Shown: positions 15,535 through 25,719 of the stretch, piece after piece
How the letters are laid out: each line of letters starts with the position of its first letter
How positions within the stretch are numbered: position 1 is the stretch's first letter
DNA from: CAWHMS01 sp963830495
GTDB lineage: Bacteria; Actinomycetota; Actinomycetes; Propionibacteriales; Nocardioidaceae
Assembly (NCBI GenBank): GCA_963830495.1
Contig: CAWHMS010000001.1
Span: forward strand, 62,001 to 126,000
Direction of reading: 5' to 3'
Length of the DNA stretch: 64,000 nt
Made by a program: the position numbers and the translations under genes
The notes under the pieces: model-generated
What the model saw: only the letters and a program-made list of their open reading frames with translations
Databases searched by the model: none
What the model was told of the DNA's origin: nothing

Positions 15535-17167
15535 GGGTTTCTCCACTCTGCGGTGTTACGGGGTTGATGGACGGCAGCAGTACGACGGAGACCGCCGTAC
15601 CTCCGCCGGAACGATCACTGACACTGAGCACTGCGTCGATGCGGTCGGCCCGTTCGCGCATGCTCAGCAAGCCGTAGTGACCCTCGAGCGGGCGCGCGGC
15701 ACCGATGCCGTCGTCCTCGACGCGGATCTCTGCAAACGGTGGTTCTACCCGACAGGTAACCCACAGGTTCGTGGCCTGGGAGTGCTTGCGGGCGTTGTTG
15801 ACGGCTTCCTGGGCGATGCGGAGAAGCTCGGTCTCCACGTCGGCCCGGAGCCGCTGAGGACTTTCCTCGAGTGACAGGTGCACGGTCATGCCGGACTGGC
15901 GGCCGATCTCGCGGACGTACTCGCCGAGCACCGCCCCGAGCCCGACGTTGCTGCTGACTCCGCTACGGAGGTCGTAGATCGACAGCCGCAGGTCGCTGAC
16001 GACCCGGGTCAGCTCCTGGCGCAGCGTGTGCATCCCGGCCTGGTGCTCGAGGTCGCACTGCTCGCGCGCCAGATCGTCCACGAGGTATCCGAGCGCGCCG
16101 ATCTCTTGGGCGACACCGTCGTGGATCTCGCGGGCCAGTCGCTGCCGTTCCTCGACGGTGGCGAGGGAGCGCACGTCGTTGAAGATGAGGGCCGACTCGA
16201 GCCGGAGTGCCGCCTCGTTGGTCAGTTCACCGAGGTCACGCAGGGTGTCGTCGGACATGAGGGCAGGTCCGTCGACGACGACGACTCCGATCGTGCGCGA
16301 GCCGATCACGAGGGGGAAGCCGGTTCGGAAGGCCTCGTCAGGGATGGGGGAGCCGCTGCGCTGTCCCTGCACCGGTTTCCGAAGCTCCAGGCACCGCCGG
16401 ACGACAGCATCCTCCTCGAGACGTCTGGGATGGTCGACATCCCCGCGACCCGCGAGCACCCGGTACGGCTCGTCGTCGCTGCCGAGCATCACCGTCACCC
16501 CGGTGGCGCCCGTCCGCTCGATCGCAGCGGAGACGACGTCTTCGGCAATGGCGGTGGCATCGAGGCCACCGGGCAATCCTCGGGTGATCGTGCGGAGCTG
16601 GCCGAGCAGCCGATAAGTGTAGGAGTAGGGCGAGGACCGGAGGTCGCGTTGGGATCGCCGCAGCTCTCGGATCCACGAGCCCAGCAGGCCGAATGCCCAG
16701 CCGGTCAGGATCCACGGTCCCGCGGTCTCGAGGAAGTCAGTGCGGATCGTCGCCCGCTGAGCCTGGATCACGAACACGGTGAGCAGCTCCGAGGCGAGCA
16801 GGATGAACACCATGGCGAGACCAGCGCGCAGACCAGCCAAGAAGGCAGGTGCCGCGAGGTAGATGACGAACGGGTTGGCGGCCTCGGTGCTCAACGCCAC
16901 GAGGAAGAGGGTGAAGACCCCTTCGATGATGAGAGCGGCCCGGTACGTCGCGTTGCCCGGTCCGACGACGACGGCCCACCAGGTCATCACCGTGGCCGTC
17001 GCGATCAGCAGCACGGCGACCCCGGCGGCCTCACCGATGTGACCTGACAATGCCGCAACGGCGGCGCCGCCCAGGAGTGAGAAGCCTCTGGCCGCCACGT
17101 CGACACGGGCGTACCAGAAGTCCTCTCGGCGTGACTCCCCGAGTGACGCTGTCTGCAGACTCACCAT
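15506..17167 (-). CDS. NarX/DegS-type sensor histidine kinase
   Basis: A 553-residue membrane kinase. The N-terminal 160 residues hold about six hydrophobic segments (MASE1-like or unclassified sensor). A GAF-like domain follows (about 200-345, DATAIAEDVVSAAIERTG onward). The HisKA_3 dimerisation helix has the phosphoacceptor in RLAREIHDGVAQEIG, and the HATPase_c domain has EAVNNARKHSQA (N box), VEDDGIG (G1) and GHYGLLSMRERA (G2). It reads directly after tadC (7-nt gap) and overlaps the regulator gene by 29 nt. The signal is unknown; a GAF plus polytopic membrane sensor could read a small ligand or membrane state. Confidence 0.85.
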   Translation of the reverse strand: MVSLQTASLGESRREDFWYARVDVAARGFSLLGGAAVAALSGHIGEAAGVAVLLIATATVMTWWAVVVGPGNATYRAALIIEGVFTLFLVALSTEAANPFVIYLAAPAFLAGLRAGLAMVFILLASELLTVFVIQAQRATIRTDFLETAGPWILTGWAFGLLGSWIRELRRSQRDLRSSPYSYTYRLLGQLRTITRGLPGGLDATAIAEDVVSAAIERTGATGVTVMLGSDDEPYRVLAGRGDVDHPRRLEEDAVVRRCLELRKPVQGQRSGSPIPDEAFRTGFPLVIGSRTIGVVVVDGPALMSDDTLRDLGELTNEAALRLESALIFNDVRSLATVEERQRLAREIHDGVAQEIGALGYLVDDLAREQCDLEHQAGMHTLRQELTRVVSDLRLSIYDLRSGVSSNVGLGAVLGEYVREIGRQSGMTVHLSLEESPQRLRADVETELLRIAQEAVNNARKHSQATNLWVTCRVEPPFAEIRVEDDGIGAARPLEGHYGLLSMRERADRIDAVLSVSDRSGGGTAVSVVLLPSINPVTPQSGETHVLQRSARR

Positions 17168-17174
17168 GACGCGA

Positions 17175-18134
17175 TCACCCGAGCGTTCCTTTGAAGCTCT
17201 CGATCATCTTGATGGCCGCGGGTCCCATCACGACCAGGAAGAGTGTCGGCAGGATGCAGAAGATCAGCGGGAACAGAATCTTGACCGGCACCTTCTGCGC
17301 CATCTCCTCCGCCCGTTGACGTCGCTTCACCCGCATCTCGTTCGACTGGACCCGGAGCACCTGCGCGATCGGGATACCGAAGGCGTCGGCCTGGACCATG
17401 GCGGTCGCGAAGCCCCTCAGCTCCGGCAAGGACGTCCGCTCGCCCATGGCCCGGATGGCATCCACCCGGCCGATGCCGATGTTCATCTCCTGGAGCACGC
17501 GAGCGAACTCGGATGCGAGCGGTCCTTCGGTGCTCTTGGCCACTCGGGCGAGAGCGGCGTCGAAGGCCAATCCCGCCTCGACCGAGATCGTCAACAGGTC
17601 CAACGCGTCCGGGAGCTCGCGCCGCATGCGCTCGGAGCGGTCGTACCCCTTCTGGTAGATCACGAAGTTCGGTACGACGTAGCCGAGCATGCTCAGTCCG
17701 ACTCCGACCACCAGCGTCATGATGAGTGACAAGCCCAGCACCATGGTCAGAGCCAGCCCGACCATCAGGAAGAGGGTGAAGCCGACGAGCTTGAGCGCCT
17801 GCACCCGCTCGACGGTCCAGCCGGGAGGGTTCCCCGCGATGTCGAGCCGGTGCTGGATACGCGCGACGCCCTCCGTGGGGGACAGCCGCTTCGAGATCTT
17901 GGCGAATCGGGCGAGGGTCGGCTCGACGACGCGCTCGGAGAAGGGCCGGTCCAGCTCTTTCTGCATCTCAGCCGGTGCTGTGCTCAGCGCGTTCATCGCG
18001 GCGAGCGAACGACCCACGGCGCGCTTCTCCTGGGTGGAGACGCCGATGATGGTCAACGCGATGCCGAGGCTTGCGAAGATCCCGAGCAGGCCAAGGCCGA
18101 GGACGAGTGCCAGAGGCAGATCAGCAATGTTCAT
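17175..18134 (-). CDS. tadC: Tad pilus inner-membrane platform protein TadC
   Basis: A 319-residue type II secretion F-domain protein. Membrane segments lie at about residues 1-28 and in two central pairs (VGFTLFLMVGLALTMVLGL; LIMTLVVGVGLSMLGYVV), with a last one near the C terminus (ILFPLIFCILPTLFLVVMGP). Between them is the F-domain helix bundle (RRELPDALDLLTISVEAGLAF; EMRVKRRQRAEEMAQK). TadB and TadC together form the platform on which CpaF works. The gap to the TadB gene upstream is 4 nt and to the histidine kinase gene downstream 7 nt, so all sit in one operon. Confidence 0.9.
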   Translation of the reverse strand: MNIADLPLALVLGLGLLGIFASLGIALTIIGVSTQEKRAVGRSLAAMNALSTAPAEMQKELDRPFSERVVEPTLARFAKISKRLSPTEGVARIQHRLDIAGNPPGWTVERVQALKLVGFTLFLMVGLALTMVLGLSLIMTLVVGVGLSMLGYVVPNFVIYQKGYDRSERMRRELPDALDLLTISVEAGLAFDAALARVAKSTEGPLASEFARVLQEMNIGIGRVDAIRAMGERTSLPELRGFATAMVQADAFGIPIAQVLRVQSNEMRVKRRQRAEEMAQKVPVKILFPLIFCILPTLFLVVMGPAAIKMIESFKGTLG

Positions 18135-18138
18135 CTCG

Positions 18139-20065
18139 TCAGACCTCCACCTTGACCATCTTCTTCATCCAGAATCCGCCGACGACCATCATCACGAAGC
18201 CGCCGGCGAGCATGATCCAGCCGAGCTTGTTCGTGAACATCGGCTCGAGGTACTCCGGCCGCAGCAGCGCGAGATAGGCAAGGAAGAAGGGTGGTAGACC
18301 ACCCAAGATGTACGCCGACATGCGGCCCTCGGCGCTCAGAACCTGCACCTGGCGACGGAGATACTCACGCTCTCGCAGCGTGGCCGAGACCGTGAGCAGG
18401 AGCTCGGCCAGGTTGCCGCCCACCTCGCGCTGGATGCGGACGGCCATGACCACCCACTTGAAGTCCTTGCTGTCCATCCGCTCGGCGACCGTGTCGAGAG
18501 TGTCCTCGATGTCCACGCCGAGTCGCTGCTCGACGATGGCCCGACGGAACTCACCGGCGACGGGCTCGGCGCCCTCCTGGACGACGGTGTCCACCGCTTG
18601 CGGGAGCGAGAGACCGGCCTGGAGCGCACCCGCGATGATCTGCAGGGTCTGCGCGAGCTGGCCGTTGAAGGCCTTGATCCGCCGCGACTCCTTGAGGGAG
18701 AGGAACATCCAGGGGAGCACAGCGCCGAGCGCGAGGAAGAGCAGCGCGAAGAGGACGCTTCCACCGGTGATGAAGAAGCCGACCAGGGGAGCGGCAACCG
18801 TGATGCCGACGTGGATCAGCACCCACTCAGCCGCGGTCAGCTTGAAGCCGGCCCGGTCCAGCTTGGTGGCGAGCCGCTGCTCGAAGTCCTGCCCCTGCAC
18901 AAACCTGTCGGCCACCGCCACAGCGGAGTCCTTCAGGGATGCCGGGGAGTCCGCGGTCTGACCCGCGGCCCGGTAGGTGTCGACACCGTGCACGGTGTAG
19001 AGCTTCAGCTGCTTCTGCATCGGTGTCAGCGCGGCCTTGCCTGCGTTGCTCATGCCGATGACCAGCAGCGCACCGAAGCCGAGGAAGAGCATCACGACAC
19101 CACCGAGCAGCCACTGCCCGTTGAGCGCCAGTCCTCCCGGCGCCTCGTAGTCGCCAGCGCCCGCGTCGGGGGCCGACGCGGCCTTCAGTGAGACCAGCGC
19201 CTCGTCGGCGTAGGTGTCCGGGCCCGCCTTGACGCTCACCGCGATGGTCGCGTCACCATCGACGCCGGCGGGCTGGTCGAACTTGACCACGAGCTGCTTG
19301 GACAGCTCCGCCGCCTGCTCCTCGAACAGCTTCCTCAGGTCACCTTCGTCGGCTGCGGTGACCCGACCTCCGGACGCAGATGCGATGTCGGCAAGCGCTG
19401 AGGACTCGTCGGTGTTCTGCTCTAGGGCGACAGCGTCGACGCGCACTTCCTGGGCCTTGACAGCCGCCGTGACATCGCCCAGCGGCGTGTCACTGGTGTC
19501 CTTGCCGTCGGACAGGAGAACGATGCTCCGTGCACCCTCGGTCCCGGCCACGTCGACGGCCTCGAGCACACCGTCGTAGAGGCGGGTCTGTGCCGTGAGC
19601 GTCAGCCCGTCCACAGCCTTCCGGAGAGAAGTGCGGTCCTGCGTGGGATCTGCCACGGTCTCCACGTCGCTCGCAAACGTCGACGAGCCCGATGTAGACG
19701 TCGTCGGGCGCACTGTCGATGTACGCGGTCGCTGCTGCCTTGGCAGCCTCGAACTTCCCGCCCTGCATGCTCTCGCTGACGTCGATGGCCAGCACCGACG
19801 TACGTCGTACCTCAGCCCCCGAGGCCTCGACCGACTGGGCGGTCGCCTCGACAGGCGCACCGTCGACCGTGACCTCGACGGACTTGGCGTCCGGTGACTC
19901 CGTCACCCCGAGGCCCGGCACCGAGTAGAGCACGGTGACCTGACCGTCGACGGCGTCGACCTGGTCGATCCGGCCCTCCTGCTCGGCCGCCACGGCCGGC
20001 GCCGCCACCAGGGCGACGATCGCGCACGTCACTGCGGCCACCCGCCACATACGTCCACGGGTCAT
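18139..20065 (-). CDS. tadB: VWA domain fused to TadB pilus platform protein, frameshifted
   Basis: A fused protein of about 640 residues. It starts at ATG 20065 with a signal peptide (VAAVTCAIVALVAAPAVAA), then an exported beta region and a von Willebrand A domain (about 90-265) with the metal site AIDVSESM and the later IVLLSDGKDT. A linker follows and a membrane helix (WLLGGVVMLFLGFGALLVIG), after which comes a full TadB platform with its F domain (FNGQLAQTLQIIAGALQAGLS) and C-terminal membrane helices. One extra base near 19686 breaks the frame inside the VWA domain: IGLV must be followed by TFASDVETV. The ATG overlaps the cpaF stop (ATGA). The VWA domain should face outside the membrane, where it could contact pilins. 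Confidence 0.82.
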
Positions 20066-21454
20066 AGCGACAGCCCGTCGAGCATGAAGATCCGCGGGTC
20101 GATCGAGACCCCGTAGTCGGAGAGCTTGTCGATGAACTTCGGCCGCAGGCCCTTCGAGCGCAGCGCCCCGCGCGTCTTACCGTGCTCGTCGTACCCCGCG
20201 CCGAAGTCGTAGCCGAAGATGTCCTGGAGAGTGATGATCTCGCCCTCCATGCCGACCACCTCGGTGACCGCGGTGATCCGGCGCGAGCCGTCCTTGAGCC
20301 GGGTCTGCTGGACGATCAGGTCGACGGCGCTCGACACCTGCTCTCGGATCGCGCGGACGGGCAGGTCCATGCCGGCCATCAGCACCATCGTCTCGAGCCG
20401 GGACAGCGCGTCGCGCGGAGTGTTGGCGTGGAGTGTTGAGATCGAGCCGTCGTGGCCGGTGTTCATCGCCTGCAGCATGTCCAGCGCGGCGGCGTCGCGG
20501 ATCTCACCGACGACGATGCGGTCGGGGCGCATACGCAACGAGTTGCGGACGAGGTCGCGAATCGTGACCTGGCCCTTGCCCTCGATGTTCGGCGGGCGAG
20601 CCTCGAGCCGCAGCACGTGGTCCTGCTCGAGCCGTAGCTCGGCGGCGTCCTCGATCGTGACGATGCGCTCGTCGTCGGGGATGAACGATGAGAGCACGTT
20701 CAGGGTCGTGGTCTTGCCGGCGCCGGTACCACCCGAGACCAGGATGTTGAGCCGTCCCTTGACGCAGGCGCGCAGGCAGCTCGGCGACGGCCGGGCTGAT
20801 GGTGCCGAACGTGATGAGGTCGTCGACGGTGAACGGGTCCTCGGAGAACTTACGGATCGTGAGCAGCGAGCCGTCGAGAGCCAGCGGCGGCACGACGGCG
20901 TTGACGCGGCTGCCGTCGGCGAGCCGCGCGTCCACCATGGGAGAGGACTCGTCGATGCGGCGACCGACCCGGGCCACGATCTTGTCGATCGTGCGACGGA
21001 GATGAGAGTCGTCGTTGAAGCGGGCGTCGACCCGCTCCAGCTTGCCGTTGCGCTCGGTCCAGATGTCGAACGGGCCGTTGACCATGACCTCGGTGAGGTC
21101 CGGATCGCGCAGGTAGGGCTCGATCGGGCCGTAGCCGAGGATGTCGTCGGCGATCTCCTGGGCGATCCGCACCCGGTCGGCCATAGTCAGGGGCGTGTCG
21201 TCGGTGGACAACACCTCTTGCAGGGTGCCGCGCACCTGCTGCTCGAGCTCGGCCTGGGTCTTGTTGGCGTCGTACAGCTTCGGACCGATGGTCTGCACGA
21301 GTCGCTGGTGCACCGTGCGCTTGAGGCTGGCGTGCTGGTCCTCACTGCTGTGCACCCGGCGGCGCTGGCCGGAGTCGGACAGGGCGTCGGCGGTGGCGGC
21401 CGGCGGGGTCCCGCGCTGGAGCTGGGCCTGGGCGAGGCGGTCGGCGAGGCTCAT
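20062..21454 (-). CDS. cpaF: Tad pilus assembly ATPase CpaF/TadA, frameshifted
   Basis: A secretion ATPase of about 463 residues that powers Flp pilus assembly from the cytoplasm. The N-terminal domain (about 60-200) includes GYGPIEPYLRDPDLTEVMVN. One extra base near 20782 breaks the frame just before the Walker A motif (GGTGAGKTT, read in the next frame). After it come the Asp box (DDERIVTIEDAAEL), the Walker B region (RPDRIVVGEIRDAAALDMLQ) and the His box (GHDGSISTLHANTP). Start ATG 21454 overlaps the stop of cpaE, and its stop overlaps the start of the VWA-TadB gene. The break is almost surely a sequence error, because both halves are fully conserved. Confidence 0.88.
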
Positions 21455-22645
21455 GTGGTTGCCTTCCTGCGGAGCAGGCCGCGACGATGGGAGTCAGGCG
21501 CGGCGGCGTCGACAGCCGACTCGGGCTGTGCGCCCGACAGGCACTCGCGAGCGAGTGCCTTGATCGCCTGGGACACGGGGTGACGCGGGCTGTCCAGGAC
21601 CAGCGGGGTGCCGCGGTTGATCGAGGTCGGTACGTCGTTGGACTGCGGGATGGCTGCTGCCAGCGGCAGGTTCAGGGTCTTCTCGACCTCGTCTCGGCTC
21701 AGCCCGACCTTGACGTCGGCACGGTTGAGGATGAGCCGCCAGCTGTCTCTAGGGTGGTTGAGCAGGCTGAGAGTCTCCGAGGTGATCTTCAGTGACTTGA
21801 GCGCGGGGATGTCCAGGGTGGCCGACCAGCAGCAGCAGGTCGGACTCGTCGAACGCCTGCAGCACCACGTCGTCGAAGGCCGGCGGGCAGTCACACACGA
21901 CCACGTCGAACTCCGCCTTGAGGATCCGGAGGACGGCGCCGACCATGTCGCCGCTGATCCGGTCCTTCGCGTCGGGCTGCACGGGGGCGGCGAGCACCTT
22001 GAGGCCGGGGGAGTGCTCGGTCAGCAGGGACTCCACCACGCTCGGGTCGAGCTTGCGGTCGACCTGGACGGCGTCGACCATCGTGTGCACCGGGAAGAGC
22101 TGCAACACGATCGACACGTCTCCGAACGAGAGGTCGAGGTCGACGATGCACACGTTGCGACGGCCGCCGTCGGCGAACGCAGCGGCGAGGTTGGTGGCCA
22201 GCGTCGTCTTGCCGACACCACCCTTCGCCGAGAAGACCGTGATCAGGCGTCCCTGGCCCGCGCCAGCGGGAGTGGACTCGTCCGCGGACGTCATCGCGGT
22301 GAAGAGCGTGTAGGCCCGTGCGACCGCGTCGTTGACGCCGGTGAGGTCGCGCTCCTCGACGACTTCGCGCATCCCGGCCCGGAGTGCCTCGGCGAGGACG
22401 GCGGTGTCGACCCGGCGGCGCACCAGGATGACACCGAGCGAGGGACGCGTCACCCGCATGGTGTCGGCCAGCGCTACTGCCGCGGAGATGTCAACCGACG
22501 GTCCCAAGATGACGGCGTACTCCTGGGGGCGGGCGTCCAACTCGCGGCGCACCTGCTCCAGCGCCGCCACGACCGTGCTGGTTGCGCCCACGGCGGTGTG
22601 CAACGCCTCCGCGGAGGACTGCTCGAACTCGACAATGATCGGCAT
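21451..22645 (-). CDS. cpaE: CpaE/TadZ pilus localisation ATPase, frameshifted
   Basis: A protein of about 397 residues. The N-terminal about 125 residues form an atypical receiver-like domain without the usual phosphoacceptor. The C-terminal MinD/ParA-like ATPase has VFSAKGGVGKTTLATNLA (deviant Walker A), VDLDLSFGDV, and DVVVCDCPPAFDD (Walker B). CpaE proteins place the Tad machine at its site in the cell. One extra base near 21822 breaks the frame: DLLLLV continues as ATLDIPALKSLK in the next frame and ends RRGLLRRKATT. Its stop overlaps the cpaF ATG by 4 nt, and cpaB ends 4 nt upstream. Confidence 0.87.
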
Positions 22646-22649
22646 GACA

Positions 22650-23405
22650 TCACCTGAAGAGGTTGGAGGCCGTGACGCCCGGACCGGGTCGGACCTCGGA
22701 CTTGTCGGTGAGCAGTCCCAGTGACAGCTCCCCGTGGCCTGATGCGTAGATGACTCGCTCGGACTGAGCCTGGGTGAGCGCCAGGGTGAGTATCGTGCTC
22801 GGGATCTGCTCGGTGGTCTGCTCGCCCGACTCCTCGGTGGTCGTCGAGGTGAGCAGCGTGGTCGAACCGACGCCGATGACCTGGACCTCGGGGAAGAGCA
22901 TCCGGGTGAAGTCCGGCAGCACCTGGCTGTTGCCCGCCCTGTCGATCGCTTCGGGAGTCGCCGTCAGGAACACGGAGACCTTCGATCCCGGTGTGACGTA
23001 GCCGGCGACTCGAGCGGGGTCGCTCAGCTGCACCGAGACCGCCATGGTCTTCTCGGGAATGGTGATCTGCTGCTGCGTCCCGGCAGAGCCGAACTTCTGC
23101 GGCAGCACCTGCTCGTCGGGATAGATCGTCGTGAGGGCGACCAGGCCGGTCAACGGCGAGGTCTCGTCGATCGCGCCCTCGACGACGTTCTCTCGCGGTA
23201 CGTCGATCAGCTTGATCTTGCCTGCGGCGATGGCGTCGTCGGCGGTCTCGCCGGCCGTGATGACCTCGGTGGCCCCGAGAACCTGCACGACCTCACGGGC
23301 CTCGTCGGCCTTGGCCTCGACCCCCCGGACGTAGAGGAAGACGAGGGTGGCGCCAAGCGCGGCGATCACCACGGCGACGATCAGGAGGATTGCTCTGCGT
23401 CCCAT
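22650..23405 (-). CDS. cpaB: Pilus assembly protein CpaB/RcpC
   Basis: A 251-residue membrane-anchored protein. One N-terminal membrane helix (RAILLIVAVVIAALGATLVFLYV) leads to an extracellular part with a SAF-like region (about 40-115, EVITAGETADDAIAAGKI; IYPDEQVL) and the RcpC domain (EKTMAVSVQLSDPARVAGYV; PGSKVSVFLTA). In Gram-negative bacteria it works with the secretin and periplasm; here, without an outer membrane, it probably guides the pilus through the wall. ATG 23405 is chosen because the helix follows directly; the longer reading upstream is in a shadow of tadG. Confidence 0.85.
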   Translation of the reverse strand: MGRRAILLIVAVVIAALGATLVFLYVRGVEAKADEAREVVQVLGATEVITAGETADDAIAAGKIKLIDVPRENVVEGAIDETSPLTGLVALTTIYPDEQVLPQKFGSAGTQQQITIPEKTMAVSVQLSDPARVAGYVTPGSKVSVFLTATPEAIDRAGNSQVLPDFTRMLFPEVQVIGVGSTTLLTSTTTEESGEQTTEQIPSTILTLALTQAQSERVIYASGHGELSLGLLTDKSEVRPGPGVTASNLFR

Positions 23406-23461
23406 TGCTTTTGCTCTTTCAGTTCCTTGGTGGTTCAGCGGTCGGTCGGTCGAGTTGGAGG

Positions 23462-25279
23462 TCAGTCCACGAGCTGGACAGACTTGGGTCCGATGCCCAG
23501 GTAGTCGATAGTGGGGCCCTCGTTGGGCGCGGGCAGGGCGGTCTTGGCGATGAACACCACCCGGATGGTCCGCACCTGGTTGTTCTGGATGGTGACGCCG
23601 TTGTCGGGCAGGCCCACCAGCGGGTTGTCCTTGGTGGCCGTGAGCGCCTGGTCGGTCAGGAAGGCGCCGCGGAAGTCGACGATGGAGTAGTGCTGCGAAC
23701 CACCGTCGGTCGGCTGCACCTTGAGCACCGGCTGCCAGAAGAATCGCGGGGACTCGTAGATCTCCGAGGAGAGCGTGGGGCCGGCGTACGTCGGCTGGCT
23801 GATGGCGTTGACGGTGACGCCCTGGGCGGCCATGTCCTGGGTGAAGAAGCACGTCAGGACGTCGTTGTTGATGTTGTACTGGCTGTTGCCCTGCAGGCTG
23901 ATGGTGCGCTCGTCGGTCGTGCCGGTCGGATCGCATCCGACCGTGGCGCCGCTCGCGCCGGTCCTGGAGTCGGTGGTCGGCTCGTTGAGCCTTCCCGTGT
24001 AGCCGCCGGCTCCGGTGACGAGTCCTGCCGTGGCGGCGGTGGCCGGGAGACCGGTGTCGGTGTCGACACAGTTGGTCTGCGGCACGAGGGTGGCTTCGCC
24101 GGTGGTCGCCGAGTACACCGCCGGAGGGGTCCCCGGGTTGCACTCCGCAGGGATGAGCGCGTAGTCGCCCGGGTAGACGCGCAGGCTCAGCGGCGGCTCG
24201 AGCCCGACCGCCATGTTGATCGGCAGCCATCCGTTGGTCGTGTTGTTGCTCGAGTCGGTGCGGGGCAGGATCAAGGTCCCGAAGTTTCCGGAGTTCGAGC
24301 CGGCCGCGCAGGTCAGGATCGGCGTACCGACCTGGAGAAGCTGGGCGTCCAGCACGTTCGACCACTTGAACTCGCCCTGGTTGTCGAGCATGCCGACCCG
24401 CACGTACCAGACGTTGTCGACTGCCGTGACCTCGGTCGGGATGGTGACGTTCGAGACCTGAGTCGCCGTGACGTTTGCCGCGGCGACCGTGACTTCCTCC
24501 GGCGGAGGCGGCGTCGCCAGGCTCTGGAAGAAGCCGACCGTGGTGACCTTGCGCTGGTTCTGCGCGTTGCCCTGGATGAAGTTGCTGCCGGTGATCGTCA
24601 TCGTGACGCCGCTCGAGTTGAGCGCCACCTGGGTCGGCGTGATCGAGGTGAGCGACGCGCCGTTGGTGTCGTTCGGCGACCACAGCGAGACGGGGTCGAC
24701 CTGGCCGTTGGTGGGCTGGGTGATGGTCTGCGGACCGTAGTCGCACCCGGTGACGGCGTACACCGGCATGACGGCAGTTCCGGGAGAACGGATCGCGACG
24801 GTGGCGCTGGCCTGCACCCTGGTCTGGCTCACGCCCATGACAGACGCCAGCCCGAAGTCGACCTGGGTCTTGGGCGCCAGCACGGTGAGGATGTCGGTGT
24901 CCGGGGTCACCGTGCCGGTGCTCTCGTCATACGTGCCGTAGAAGATCTCGCCGTTGTCGCGGCCGCCGTCGGTGAGGAGCGCTTCGTACTCGGCCTTCGA
25001 GGGGTAGACGTCGGAGTCGTCCTGCGGCTGGTTCTGTTCCATGTAGTCCGCGACGGCGTCGACGATGGTGTCCGACACCGAGGGAGTCAGTCCGCTGTTC
25101 GGCAGCTCGCTCCCGCCGGCGAGTGCGGCGAAGTCCGCCTGGGACTGCACGTCGCGCTTCCGGCTGAAGGCGTTGCTGAGGTCGACGGCCAGGGCGGCCA
25201 GCGAGAACATCAGCACGGCGAGGATGGCGACCAGGACAGCGGTCACCCCGTCCTCGGTCCGCCGCCAGCGACGACTCAT
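23462..25279 (-). CDS. tadG: TadG-like pilus/pseudopilin protein with an IPT/TIG domain
   Basis: A 605-residue protein. The N-terminal Tad domain has the prepilin-like helix EDGVTAVLVAILAVLMFSLA followed by DLSNAFSRKRDVQSQADFAALAGG, the usual TadG pattern. After a hydrophilic stretch, about residues 205-320 resemble an IPT/TIG immunoglobulin-like fold (ITPTQVALNSSGVTMTITGS). The rest is extracellular with several cysteines. ATG 25279 is used because AGGAGG lies 9 nt before it; it overlaps the tadE stop. TadG proteins are minor pilins or surface anchors; the large C-terminal part suggests a pilus-tip or adhesive role, which is inference. Confidence 0.8.
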   Translation of the reverse strand: MSRRWRRTEDGVTAVLVAILAVLMFSLAALAVDLSNAFSRKRDVQSQADFAALAGGSELPNSGLTPSVSDTIVDAVADYMEQNQPQDDSDVYPSKAEYEALLTDGGRDNGEIFYGTYDESTGTVTPDTDILTVLAPKTQVDFGLASVMGVSQTRVQASATVAIRSPGTAVMPVYAVTGCDYGPQTITQPTNGQVDPVSLWSPNDTNGASLTSITPTQVALNSSGVTMTITGSNFIQGNAQNQRKVTTVGFFQSLATPPPPEEVTVAAANVTATQVSNVTIPTEVTAVDNVWYVRVGMLDNQGEFKWSNVLDAQLLQVGTPILTCAAGSNSGNFGTLILPRTDSSNNTTNGWLPINMAVGLEPPLSLRVYPGDYALIPAECNPGTPPAVYSATTGEATLVPQTNCVDTDTGLPATAATAGLVTGAGGYTGRLNEPTTDSRTGASGATVGCDPTGTTDERTISLQGNSQYNINNDVLTCFFTQDMAAQGVTVNAISQPTYAGPTLSSEIYESPRFFWQPVLKVQPTDGGSQHYSIVDFRGAFLTDQALTATKDNPLVGLPDNGVTIQNNQVRTIRVVFIAKTALPAPNEGPTIDYLGIGPKSVQLVD

Positions 25280-25719
25280 GTCGGGCAACCTCCTGCACTC
25301 GGCTCGGTATCTTCTAGACGGCCGTCGACCTCTCTCGTGACGGTGCCGTCGTTGGGAACCGGCAAAAGTGGGAAGTTGAGGTTGATCGAATCGAACTGAA
25401 CGGTGACGGTCACGGTGTCTCCGGCACTGGCGCCACTGGGGATCACCGGGTCGGGAGTCACGGCCAGCGTCGCCGGGTCGCCGGCCCCGCCGAGCTGGCT
25501 CTCCACGAAGGTCTGTAGCTCGCCGGAGGCGGTGCAGTCGCCGACGACGACGAGCCGGAGACCCTCGCGGGCCGCGGCGGATGCGGTGTTGGTGGCCCAG
25601 AAGTACAGGCCGTACTGGATGATGGCGAAGACGACGTACAGCAACATCGGCAGGATCAGTGCGAACTCCACAGCGGTGGCGCCGGTCTCCCGACGCCGTG
25701 CACGCATGCGCAGCTTCAT
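25276..25719 (-). CDS. tadE: TadE-family pseudopilin
   Basis: A 147-residue TadE-like protein. A basic N terminus (MKLRMRARRRETG) leads to ATAVEFALILPMLLYVVFAI, the TadE signature with the conserved Glu in the assembly helix, then NTASAAAREGLRLV and a soluble domain with two Cys (DCTASGEL, GGCPT). AGGAGG lies 6-7 nt before the ATG. It is the first gene of the Tad operon on the minus strand, with the promoter region upstream at 25720-26068. Minor pseudopilins of this type start or cap the fibre. Confidence 0.87.
   Translation of the reverse strand: MKLRMRARRRETGATAVEFALILPMLLYVVFAIIQYGLYFWATNTASAAAREGLRLVVVGDCTASGELQTFVESQLGGAGDPATLAVTPDPVIPSGASAGDTVTVTVQFDSINLNFPLLPVPNDGTVTREVDGRLEDTEPSAGGCPT

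Noticed and set aside
23390..25399. 669-codon plus-strand open frame opposite tadG
   Set aside because: It mirrors the real minus-strand tadG gene, has no family motifs and shows the Arg/Val/Gly-rich composition of antisense frames in GC-rich DNA.
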